14,798 nucleotides of DNA from Clostridia bacterium (GTDB taxonomy: Bacteria; Bacillota; Clostridia; TANB77; CAG-508), in contig CAAECB010000066.1 in assembly GCA_900754285.1 (NCBI GenBank), positions 1 through 14,798 on the forward strand, in the 5' to 3' direction. Within the stretch, counting starts at the first letter, position 1. Each line of letters opens with the position of its first letter. Shown here in pieces: positions 1-6,795 of the stretch. The notes under the pieces were generated by a model. It was not told the DNA's origin and did no database searches. It worked only from the letters and a program-made list of their open reading frames with translations. The position numbers and the translations under genes are program-made.

Positions 1-3
1 AAG

Positions 4-20
4 TTAATTTTCAAACTTTA
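4..20. promoter_or_regulatory. Possible operator, degenerate copy of the dyad at 158-174
   Basis: This 17-mer matches the minus-strand reading of the perfect dyad at 158-174 at 15 of 17 positions, sharing the core TTTCAAACTT. Two such sites in front of the same gene suggest a regulator binding at two places, possibly by looping. No regulator is identified, and AT-rich sequence makes chance similarity possible. Confidence 0.25.
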
Positions 21-157
21 TTAAAAAGATATACTTAAATTTATAGCATATACCAACAAAAAATGCAATGTTAAAAGATGGAAAAGCTTTTTTAATAACG
101 AATAAAAAAACGTAAAACGGTTAATACTGTAAGTAAATCAAGCTTTAGACTTTTTTG

Positions 158-174
158 TTAAGTTTGAAACTTAA
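158..174. promoter_or_regulatory. Perfect dyad, possible operator
   Basis: TTAAGTTTGAAACTTAA is an 8-bp perfect inverted repeat around a single central base, about 40 bp upstream of the ATG at 215. A one-base loop cannot form an RNA hairpin, so a DNA-binding dimer site is the natural reading. A 15/17 relative lies at 4-20. The rest of 1-214 holds no convincing sigma-A promoter or coding region. Confidence 0.35.
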
Positions 175-214
175 TAAAAAACTAGGAAAAGTAAAAATAG
201 AAAGGGATACGCAT

Positions 215-1510
215 ATGAGGAAAATTAGAAAAATTTTAATAAATAATTTAGAAAATGAAAAAGGAGCAATAACAGCATTAGTCCTTGCAAGTCTGTTAGT
301 TATAACAATTATACTTATTAATATTTATATGATAGGAAGCAACAAATCAAATTCACAAAATAAAGAAATAAAAACGATTCAAGAAGCTTATAATTATACT
401 GAGGATAAAATAGATTTAAAATATAAAAGTAGTATAGTATTTGAGAATATTAATACAGCAGATACTAATCCCAAAGAAGCATTACCAGCTAATATAAAAG
501 AAATAGTAGAAAATGATGCAAATAAAGGAATAGTAATAAAAGATAAAAATGAAAATGAATGGGTATGGGTAGAGGTACCAAAAACAACAGTATTTACAGG
601 ATTAACAATAGATACAACAAAAGAATTAACAGAACAAAATTATAATGAGATAAGAGATAAATTAATAAACTACGCAAAAGAATATAGGAAAGAAGAATAT
701 CCAGACGAGTGGTATGCAATGGATGGAAGTACACTAATAACAGAAAATACAGAAAATATAACAGAAGAACAAAAAAAGCTAAAAAATGGATGTGGATTAA
801 CATATTACCAATATAAAGCAAACTATCAAAACATATTAAAATACATATATGCATATGGTGGATTCTGGATAGGGAGATATGAAGCAGGAATAAAAGGAAG
901 CACAGAAGATATATCAAAAGCAAGAACTTCACATTCAGATATAGTAATAGGAACTTCACTGGAAGCAATAAGTCAAAAAGATGCAATACCGTATAATTAT
1001 GTATATTGTAGTGAAGCTCAAGCTTTAGCAAATCAAATGTCACCAGATAATAATTATACAAGCAGTTTAATGTTTGGAATCCAATGGAATTTAATTTGTA
1101 AATTTCTAGAAGTAAAGTCAGAATTAATTACAACAGATGTGAATTTAGATAGTATGAGTTGGGGAAATTATAATAATGTAACAAGAAATATAACGAGCAA
1201 TAAAGCAAAAAGAGAAGGGACACCATGGACAGAAATAACAGGAACAAAACCAGTAAACAGTAGTATTTTATTAACAACAGGAGCAACAGAGGAAACAAAA
1301 AAAATGAACATATATGATTTAGCAGGAAATGTATGGGAATGGACATTGGGACAGTATAAATCAAATAATAAATACCCTAGTACTTACAGAGGAGGTAGTT
1401 ATTATGATTATGGAAACATACATCCAGCATATAACTATGTTTATAATAAAATAGATTTTGGTAATAGTAACATTGGCTTTCGAGCTACATTTTATAAAAA
1501 TAAAAAGTAG
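215..1510 (+). CDS. Membrane-anchored protein with pilin-like N-terminus and FGE/SUMF1-type C-terminal domain
   Basis: I chose the ATG at 215 over an upstream in-frame TTG at 155 because AAAGGGA lies just before it. This gives 431 residues. A basic N-terminus is followed by ENEKGAITALVLASLLV and a long hydrophobic run (about residues 14-43). That resembles a type IV pilin or TadE-like class III signal, with a glycine just before the hydrophobic stretch. The C-terminal half carries FGE-sulfatase family landmarks: GFWIGRYEAG near 215, DLAGNVWEWT near 368, RGGSY near 391 and GFRAT near 420. The cysteines that bind copper in true formylglycine-generating enzymes are absent from the last segment, so a binding or structural role on the cell surface is more likely than catalysis. 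The last 40 or so codons differ in composition from the rest (see findings). No terminator hairpin is evident downstream. Confidence 0.8.
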   Translation: MRKIRKILINNLENEKGAITALVLASLLVITIILINIYMIGSNKSNSQNKEIKTIQEAYNYTEDKIDLKYKSSIVFENINTADTNPKEALPANIKEIVENDANKGIVIKDKNENEWVWVEVPKTTVFTGLTIDTTKELTEQNYNEIRDKLINYAKEYRKEEYPDEWYAMDGSTLITENTENITEEQKKLKNGCGLTYYQYKANYQNILKYIYAYGGFWIGRYEAGIKGSTEDISKARTSHSDIVIGTSLEAISQKDAIPYNYVYCSEAQALANQMSPDNNYTSSLMFGIQWNLICKFLEVKSELITTDVNLDSMSWGNYNNVTRNITSNKAKREGTPWTEITGTKPVNSSILLTTGATEETKKMNIYDLAGNVWEWTLGQYKSNNKYPSTYRGGSYYDYGNIHPAYNYVYNKIDFGNSNIGFRATFYKNKK

Positions 1511-1577
1511 TAATAAAATAAACTCCAAAGCCATAAAATACAAATGTGAAAGTTTTGTGAAAAATGAAAAAAAGTAC

Positions 1578-1606
1578 TTGACAACAAAAAGGAAAGGGTA
1601 TATATT
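1578..1606 (+). promoter_or_regulatory. Sigma-A promoter of groES-groEL
   Basis: A perfect -35 box TTGACA (1578-1583) and TATATT (1601-1606, one mismatch to TATAAT) are separated by exactly 17 bp. The expected transcription start falls inside the CIRCE operator that begins 2 bp later, the classic HrcA repression arrangement. Confidence 0.85.
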
Positions 1607-1607
1607 A

Positions 1608-1634
1608 TTAGCAGTCAAGCAAAAAGAGTGCTAA
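1608..1634. promoter_or_regulatory. CIRCE operator (HrcA binding site)
   Basis: TTAGCAGTC-N9-GAGTGCTAA matches the CIRCE consensus TTAGCACTC-N9-GAGTGCTAA with one substitution in the left arm. It sits at the transcription start of groES-groEL. HrcA, which is not encoded in this window, should repress here and release on heat shock. The same palindrome would lie in the 5' leader of the mRNA. Confidence 0.93.
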
Positions 1635-1716
1635 AATGCAAAAAGTTTGATAAAACAAAAGGCAAAAAGATAGAATAATCCCAAAGCCTTAATTTATGAA
1701 AGGAATGTGATTAAAA

Positions 1717-1998
1717 ATGATTAAACCATTAGGAAGTAGAGTATTAATAAAAATGAAAGAAGGAGAAGAAACAACAAAAAGTGGAATAATATTAGCAAGT
1801 GCAGCAAAAGAAAAGCCACAAATAGCAGAAGTAATAGAAGTAGGACCAGGAGAAAAAATAGACGGAAAAGTAGAAGAAATGGCAGTAAAAAAAGGAGACA
1901 ACATAATAGTAAGCAAATATTCAGGAACAGAAGTAAAATATGAAGGAGAAGAATATTTGATAGTAAAACAAGATGACATATTAGCAATAGTAGAATAA
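1717..1998 (+). CDS. groES: Co-chaperonin GroES
   Basis: This 93-residue protein is the 10-kDa heptameric lid of the GroEL chamber and acts in the cytoplasm. The N-terminus MIKPLGSRVLIKM is the family signature. The mobile loop that contacts GroEL is visible near residues 17-33 (ETTKSGIILASAAKEKPQ), followed by VIEVGPG and, near the end, GEEYLIVKQDDILAIVE. Length is normal for the family. The start follows GAAAGGAA at 1698-1705. It is the first gene of the CIRCE-controlled operon, and groEL follows after 80 bp with its own ribosome site. Codons are strongly A-ending, like the other plus-strand genes. Confidence 0.97.
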   Translation: MIKPLGSRVLIKMKEGEETTKSGIILASAAKEKPQIAEVIEVGPGEKIDGKVEEMAVKKGDNIIVSKYSGTEVKYEGEEYLIVKQDDILAIVE

Positions 1999-2078
1999 AA
2001 AGACAAAAACATAAAGACTTAGAAAAAGCACCAAAAAGAGAAAAAACAAAAATTTAAAAAAGAAAGGATTGATATAAA

Positions 2079-3716
2079 ATGGCAAAGCAAATTAAATTTG
2101 GAGAAGAAGCTAGAAAATCTTTATTAGAAGGAGTAAATAAATTAGCAGACACAGTAAAAGTAACACTAGGACCAAAAGGAAGAAATGTAGTGTTAGACAA
2201 AAGTTTTGGAGCACCATTAATTACAAATGATGGTGTAACAATAGCAAAAGAAATAGAATTAGAAGACAAATTTGAAAACATGGGAGCAAGAATAGTAAAA
2301 GAAGTATCAGAAAAAACAAATGATGTAGCAGGAGACGGAACAACAACAGCAACAGTTTTAGCACAAAGCATGATAAAAGAAGGAGTAAAAAATGTAGCAG
2401 CAGGAGCAGATCCAATGGCAATGAAAAGAGGAATTGACAAAACAGTAAAAGTAGCAGTAGAAGCCTTAAAAGGAATCAGTTCAGATGTAAACGGAAAAGA
2501 AGATATAGCAAGAGTTGCTAGTATATCTGCAAACAACCAAGAAGTAGGAGATTTAATAGCAGAAGCAATGGAAAAAGTATCAAAAGACGGAGTTATAACA
2601 ATAGAAGAATCAAAAACATCAAACACAGAATTAAATGTAGTAGAAGGAATGCAATTTGACAAAGGATATGTATCACCATATATGGTAACAGACACAGACA
2701 AAATGGAAGCAATACTAGAAAATCCATACATATTAATAACAGACAAAAAAATAAGCAATATACAAGAAATCTTACCACTACTAGAAGCACTAATGCAACA
2801 ATCAGGAAAATTAGTAATAATATGTGATGATATAGAAGGAGAAGCATTATCAACATTAGTACTAAATAAATTAAGAGGAGTTTTAAATGTAGTAGCAGTA
2901 AAAGCACCAGGATTTGGAGACAAGAGAAAAGCAATGCTAGAAGATATAGCAATTCTAACAGGAGGAGAAGTAATAACATCAGACTTAGGATTAGAATTAA
3001 AAGATGTACAAATAGAGCAACTAGGTAGAGCAAAACAAGTAAAAGTACAAAAAGAAAACACAATAATAGTAGACGGAATGGGAGAAAAAGAAAAAATAGC
3101 CAACAGAGTAAAACAAATAAAAACACAAATAGAAGAAACAACAAGTAGCTATGACAAAGAAGGACTACAAGAAAGACTAGCTAAAATAGCAGGAGGGGTA
3201 GCAGTTATAGAAGTTGGAGCAGCAACAGAAGTAGAAATGAAAGACAAAAAATTAAGAATAGAAGATGCATTATCAGCAACAAAAGCAGCAGTAGAAGAAG
3301 GAATAGTAGCAGGAGGAGGAACAGCATTAATAGATGTAATACCAGAAGTAGAAAAATTTGTAGAAACATTAGAAGGTGGAGAAAAATTAGGAGCAAAAAT
3401 AGTATTAAGAGCATTAGAAGAACCAGCAAAACAAATAGCTGTAAATGCAGGATTAGAACCAGCTGTAATAGTAGACAAAGTAAAACAATCAGAAGTAGGA
3501 GTAGGATTTGATGCAAGCAAAGAAGAATACGTAGACATGAAAAAATCAGGAATAGTAGACCCTACAAAAGTAACAAGAAGTGCTTTGCAAAATGCAGCAT
3601 CAATAGCATCAATGGTATTAACAACAGAAAGCATAGTAACAGATGTTCCAGAAGATAAATGCAACTGTGGAAATAACAACAGTGGCATGGGTGCAGGAAT
3701 GGATGGAATGTACTAG
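2079..3716 (+). CDS. groEL: Chaperonin GroEL
   Basis: This 545-residue protein is the 60-kDa ATP-dependent chaperonin that forms the double-ring folding chamber in the cytoplasm. It is full length. The ATP-site signatures TLGPKGRNVVLDKSFG (residues 29-44), the Asp in ITNDGVTI (D51) and AGDGTTTATVLAQ (D86, the catalytic-loop Asp) are intact. Also present is GIVAGGGTALI near 408-418, in the equatorial domain. The C-terminus is a Gly/Met tail (GMGAGMDGMY) preceded by CNCGNNN, so it has two cysteines close to the flexible tail. The start follows GAAAGGA. It is the second gene of the HrcA/CIRCE operon, and a hairpin terminator follows 20 bp downstream. Confidence 0.98.
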   Translation: MAKQIKFGEEARKSLLEGVNKLADTVKVTLGPKGRNVVLDKSFGAPLITNDGVTIAKEIELEDKFENMGARIVKEVSEKTNDVAGDGTTTATVLAQSMIKEGVKNVAAGADPMAMKRGIDKTVKVAVEALKGISSDVNGKEDIARVASISANNQEVGDLIAEAMEKVSKDGVITIEESKTSNTELNVVEGMQFDKGYVSPYMVTDTDKMEAILENPYILITDKKISNIQEILPLLEALMQQSGKLVIICDDIEGEALSTLVLNKLRGVLNVVAVKAPGFGDKRKAMLEDIAILTGGEVITSDLGLELKDVQIEQLGRAKQVKVQKENTIIVDGMGEKEKIANRVKQIKTQIEETTSSYDKEGLQERLAKIAGGVAVIEVGAATEVEMKDKKLRIEDALSATKAAVEEGIVAGGGTALIDVIPEVEKFVETLEGGEKLGAKIVLRALEEPAKQIAVNAGLEPAVIVDKVKQSEVGVGFDASKEEYVDMKKSGIVDPTKVTRSALQNAASIASMVLTTESIVTDVPEDKCNCGNNNSGMGAGMDGMY

Positions 3717-3736
3717 AAACAAGAATATTAAAAGAG

Positions 3737-3768
3737 ATAGGAAATACATTATTGATATTTCCTATTTT
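3737..3768 (+). terminator. Rho-independent terminator of groES-groEL
   Basis: A perfect 10-bp stem ATAGGAAATA / TATTTCCTAT (3737-3746 with 3756-3765) with a 9-base loop is followed by a short T-run. It lies 20 bp after the groEL stop. Confidence 0.75.
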
Positions 3769-3809
3769 ATATTCTAGAAAAGTTCTCTGAACTTTCTAGA
3801 ATATAAAAT
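3764..3809. repeat. Long AT-rich inverted repeat downstream of groEL
   Basis: Left arm 3764-3784 and right arm 3790-3809 are complementary over 20 bp with one bulged A and a 5-base loop. The core is TCTAGAA/TTCTAGA. The left arm begins inside the last bases of the terminator stem and takes in its T-run, so the two hairpins compete. It may be a second bidirectional terminator or 3' stabiliser. The remainder of the 282-bp gap (3810-3923) shows no gene. Confidence 0.7.
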
Positions 3810-3923
3810 ATAACAATGCACAGACTTTAAAATGTTCTAATAAGTGCTAATGTTATTAATGTCCGCTTTTGTTCTTAAAAAAATGAAAATAGCAAAAAAC
3901 ATAAAAAACATTATTAAAAATAT

Positions 3924-3952
3924 TTGCAATTTCAATAAATATATGATAGAAT
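3924..3952 (+). promoter_or_regulatory. Probable sigma-A promoter of secG
   Basis: TTGCAA (3924-3929), a 17-bp spacer and TAGAAT (3947-3952) form a good promoter. It is strengthened by an extended -10 TG at 3944-3945. It lies 46 bp upstream of the secG start and is the only well-formed promoter I see before the secG-rnr pair. Confidence 0.65.
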
Positions 3953-3998
3953 AGGTCAAGAAAAACAAACAGGAAAAAATAGGGAGGAAAAATAAAAA

Positions 3999-4247
3999 AT
4001 GGGAATAGCAAAAACAATATTAACAGTTGTATATTTTATAATCGCAATAGCTATGATTATATTAGCATTAATCCAAACAAAAGAAGATGGAGGATTATCA
4101 TCAACAATAACAGGTTCATCAACAAACAACTTCTATGAAAAAAATAAAGGAAGAACAAAAGAAGGAAAACAAAAAAGATGGACAATAATATTAGCTATAG
4201 TATTTGCAATACTATCAATTGCTTTAGGAATATTATACATGGCATAA
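3999..4247 (+). CDS. secG: Preprotein translocase subunit SecG
   Basis: This 82-residue protein is the small accessory subunit of the SecYEG membrane channel and supports SecA-driven export. Two hydrophobic helices (about residues 4-25 and 61-81) flank a polar loop. The loop holds the family hallmark LIQTKEDGGLSSTITGSS (about 24-41), followed by a lysine-rich stretch. Length is typical for SecG. The start follows GGGAGGAAAAA at about 3981. The stop codon overlaps the first base of the 304-bp inverted repeat. Adjacency to rnr is a conserved Firmicute arrangement. Confidence 0.93.
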   Translation: MGIAKTILTVVYFIIAIAMIILALIQTKEDGGLSSTITGSSTNNFYEKNKGRTKEGKQKRWTIILAIVFAILSIALGILYMA

Positions 4248-4550
4248 GCTGAGTAATTTTGGAACGAAGCAAAAAAACACCACTATCTTAAAATAAATAT
4301 AAAATAATAAGTGTTCTATGTAAAAATAATTTTTGAATGTGATTGGAACAATCTTAGAATTTCTTAAATAAAATAATGGAAGAGTTTCACGTCGAGCGAA
4401 GCGAGGACTAAGCTGAAGGATTACATTATTTTATTTTAGAAATTATTAGTTTGTGTATTGAACCGAAAAAATTATTAAAACATAGAACACTTATTATTTT
4501 AGAATTACAAAACATAGTGTTTTTTTGCTCCATCCCAAAAAACATCAGCT
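4247..4550. repeat. 304-bp imperfect palindrome between secG and rnr (MITE- or REP-like)
   Basis: The whole secG-rnr gap is one inverted repeat. Well-paired blocks on both arms include AGCTGA at the ends, GCAAAAAAACA (4268-4278 with 4518-4528), AATAATAAGTGTTCTATGT and AAATAAAATAATG. The centre is GCGAAGC (4396-4402), and the arithmetic centre of the element is 4398.5. About 37 bases of the right end (4514-4550) match the right arm of the repeat at 14653-14690 with 3 substitutions and 1 indel. The element ends 11 bp before the rnr ribosome site and contains no gene. In RNA it would be a very long hairpin and may lower read-through into rnr. Confidence 0.85.
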
Positions 4551-4575
4551 CCATCAAAAAAGGAAGGAGAAAACA

Positions 4576-6723
4576 ATGACTAAAAAAGCAGAAATAATAC
4601 TAGAATTCATGAAAGACCCAGAATACAAGCCAATGAAGGCAAAAGAAATAGCAATAATACTAGGAGTACCAAAAAAAGAGTACCCACAGTTTCAAGAAAC
4701 AATAGCAGAACTAGAAAAAGAATTCAAAATAGGCAAGAACCACAAAAACAGATATAGAGTAATAGAAGAAGAATACAAAGAAGGGATATTCAGAAAAAAT
4801 GCCAAAGGATTTGGATTTGTAAATATAGGAGAAGAAGAGGAAATATATATATCAAAAGAAAATACCAATAATGCATTAAATGGAGACAAAGTATTAGTAG
4901 AAATATTAGAAGAAAAGAACAAACTAAAAAAAGCAGAAGGAAAAATAAAAAGAATCATAAAACACGAAAAAGACACAGTAGTAGGAACATTTCAAAACAA
5001 TCGAAACTTTGGATTTGTAGTACCAGATGATAAAAACTTTGGAACAGACATATTTATCTCAAAAACAAATTTTGGAAAAGCAAGAGATGGGCATAAAGTA
5101 TTAGTAGAAATAACAAAATATCCAAAAAATGATAAAAAGGCAGAAGGAAAAATAATAGAAATATTAGGAAAGCCAAATGAAGCAGGAGTAGACATGCTAT
5201 CATTAATAAAAGAATACAGACTACCATCAAAATTTCCAGAACCAGTAGTAAAAGAAGCACAAAAATATGGAGATAAAATAGACCCCAAAGACATAGCAAA
5301 CAGAATAGACCATAGAAAAGACATAATCTTTACAATAGATGGAGAAGATGCAAAAGATCTAGATGATGCTGTAAGAGTAATAAAATTAGAAAATGGAAAC
5401 TATCGTTTAGATGTACATATAGCAGATGTAAGCCATTATGTAAAAGAAAACTTATTATTAGACAATGAAGCATTAATAAGAGGAACAAGTATTTATATGC
5501 TAGGAAGAGTTATACCAATGTTACCACGCGAACTATCAAATGGATTATGCAGTTTAAATGCAGGACAAGACAGATTCACACTATCATGTAGCATGGAAAT
5601 AAATCAACAAGGAAAAGTAATATCATCAGAAGTATATAAAGGAATAATCAATGTAACAGAAAGAATGAACTATCATGATGTACAAAAAATACTAGATAAA
5701 TCAGATAATGAAGTTTTAGAAAGATATAAACCATATATAAAAGATTTTGAAACAATGGCAGAATTAGCAACAATACTAAAAAATAGGAGAATGGAACAAG
5801 GATATCTAAATTTAGATATACCAGAAAGCAAAATAGATTTAGACAAAGATGGAAAAGTCATAAATATAGGAAAATACGAAACATCATTTAGTAATGAAAT
5901 AATAGAACAATTTATGTTATCAGCAAATGAAACAATAGCAGAAAAATTTTATTGGTTGCAATCACCATTTATATATAGAGTACATGAAGAACCAGACATA
6001 GACAAAGTAAAAGAACTAAACAAATTTTTATTTAATTTTGGAATGCAAATAAAAATATCAAATGAAAAGGTATATCCAACAGAATTTTCAAAAATACTAG
6101 AACAAGTAAAAGGAAAAGAAGAAGAAAAAGTAGTATCAAATCTTGTATTAAGAACACTAAAAGTAGCAAAATATGAATCAGAAAATAAAGGACATTTCGG
6201 AATAGCAAGTAAATACTACTGTCATTTTACATCACCAATAAGAAGATATCCAGACTTATTTATACACAGAATAATCTCAGAATATCTTGCAGACAATTAT
6301 GATGTACCAGAAAAATGGATAGCAGACTATATGCAAAAAGCAGAGGATAGAGCAAGAGAATCATCAGAAAGAGAAAAAATCGCAACAAAAGTAGAAAGAG
6401 AAAGTGAAGACTTGAAAAAGGCTGAATACATGGAAGGAAAAATCGGAGAAGAATATGAAGGAATTGTTTCATCTGTTACTCAATTTGGAATTTTTGTGGA
6501 ATTGCCTAACACAGTAGAAGGCCTAATAAAATTTGACGATTTAGGAGACGAATATTTTATCTATGACGAAAATCGAAAAAGATTAATTGGAGAAAAAACA
6601 AACAAAACCTATCAAATAGGTGATAAAGTAAAAATTAGAGTTAAGTCAGCTAGCAAAATGCTAAGGCAAATTGATTTTGAGGTGTTTTCGGGGACGGACT
6701 CAAAAAACACCCAAAAAAATTAA
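4576..6723 (+). CDS. rnr: Ribonuclease R (RNB-family 3'-5' exoribonuclease)
   Basis: The ATG at 4576 follows AAGGAAGGAG; an in-frame TTG at 4525 lies inside the repeat and is unlikely. The product has 715 residues, somewhat short for RNase R. Domains in order: an N-terminal winged-helix-like region (about 1-65), two cold-shock OB folds (about 70-135 and 138-200), the RNB catalytic domain (about 235-575) and a C-terminal S1 domain (about 620-705). The metal-binding aspartates are intact in TIDGEDAKDLDDA (D255, D258, D261, D263, D264), and HFTSPIRRYPDL is present. RNase R degrades structured RNA and works with tmRNA-SmpB in many bacteria. The last 12 codons (FSGTDSKNTQKN) lie within the palindromic repeat at 6681-6793, so the native C-terminus has been replaced or extended. 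smpB, often next, is absent. Confidence 0.97.
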   Translation: MTKKAEIILEFMKDPEYKPMKAKEIAIILGVPKKEYPQFQETIAELEKEFKIGKNHKNRYRVIEEEYKEGIFRKNAKGFGFVNIGEEEEIYISKENTNNALNGDKVLVEILEEKNKLKKAEGKIKRIIKHEKDTVVGTFQNNRNFGFVVPDDKNFGTDIFISKTNFGKARDGHKVLVEITKYPKNDKKAEGKIIEILGKPNEAGVDMLSLIKEYRLPSKFPEPVVKEAQKYGDKIDPKDIANRIDHRKDIIFTIDGEDAKDLDDAVRVIKLENGNYRLDVHIADVSHYVKENLLLDNEALIRGTSIYMLGRVIPMLPRELSNGLCSLNAGQDRFTLSCSMEINQQGKVISSEVYKGIINVTERMNYHDVQKILDKSDNEVLERYKPYIKDFETMAELATILKNRRMEQGYLNLDIPESKIDLDKDGKVINIGKYETSFSNEIIEQFMLSANETIAEKFYWLQSPFIYRVHEEPDIDKVKELNKFLFNFGMQIKISNEKVYPTEFSKILEQVKGKEEEKVVSNLVLRTLKVAKYESENKGHFGIASKYYCHFTSPIRRYPDLFIHRIISEYLADNYDVPEKWIADYMQKAEDRARESSEREKIATKVERESEDLKKAEYMEGKIGEEYEGIVSSVTQFGIFVELPNTVEGLIKFDDLGDEYFIYDENRKRLIGEKTNKTYQIGDKVKIRVKSASKMLRQIDFEVFSGTDSKNTQKN

Positions 6724-6793
6724 TATAAAAACAGAAAAATAAGTTGTAGTTCTTTTGTAAAGGGTGTTTTTTGAGTCCGTCCCCAAAAACACC
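6681..6793. repeat. Palindromic GGGGACGGA repeat (copy 2) between convergent rnr and gerC
   Basis: Arms 6681-6712 and 6762-6793 are complementary at 31 of 32 positions, with a 49-base loop. The left arm is read through by rnr, whose stop codon lies in the loop. The right arm ends 2 bp before the stop codon of the minus-strand ger operon. It probably acts as a bidirectional terminator for the convergent pair. The core GGGGACGGA and the flanking TGTTTT and AAAAAACAC are shared with the repeat at 14592-14705. Confidence 0.9.
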
Positions 6794-6795
6794 TT

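Noticed and set aside
1..150. Possible promoter TTAATACTGT near 121-130 for the first gene
   Set aside because: No acceptable -35 box lies 16-18 bp upstream, and AT-rich DNA gives many such partial -10 matches.
155..214. TTG at 155 as start of the FGE-like gene
   Set aside because: No ribosome site precedes it and it would include the dyad at 158-174; ATG 215 has AAAGGGA at good spacing.
2054..3103. Long minus-strand open frame opposite groEL (349 codons)
   Set aside because: It is antisense to an intact groEL, has no ribosome site, and its Ser/Phe/Leu/Ile-rich composition is what the complement of A-ending codons gives.
3841..3855. AGTGCTAA near 3843-3850 as a second CIRCE
   Set aside because: Only the right half is present, and no TTAGCACTC arm lies at 9-base spacing upstream.
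4380..4425. Centre of the long palindrome as a riboswitch or small RNA gene
   Set aside because: No known riboswitch core could be recognised; the GC-rich centre is explained as the tip of the inverted repeat.
4239..4554. Target-site duplication around the 304-bp palindrome
   Set aside because: Flanks read ATGG on the left and CCAT on the right, which are inverted rather than direct copies; no convincing duplication is visible.
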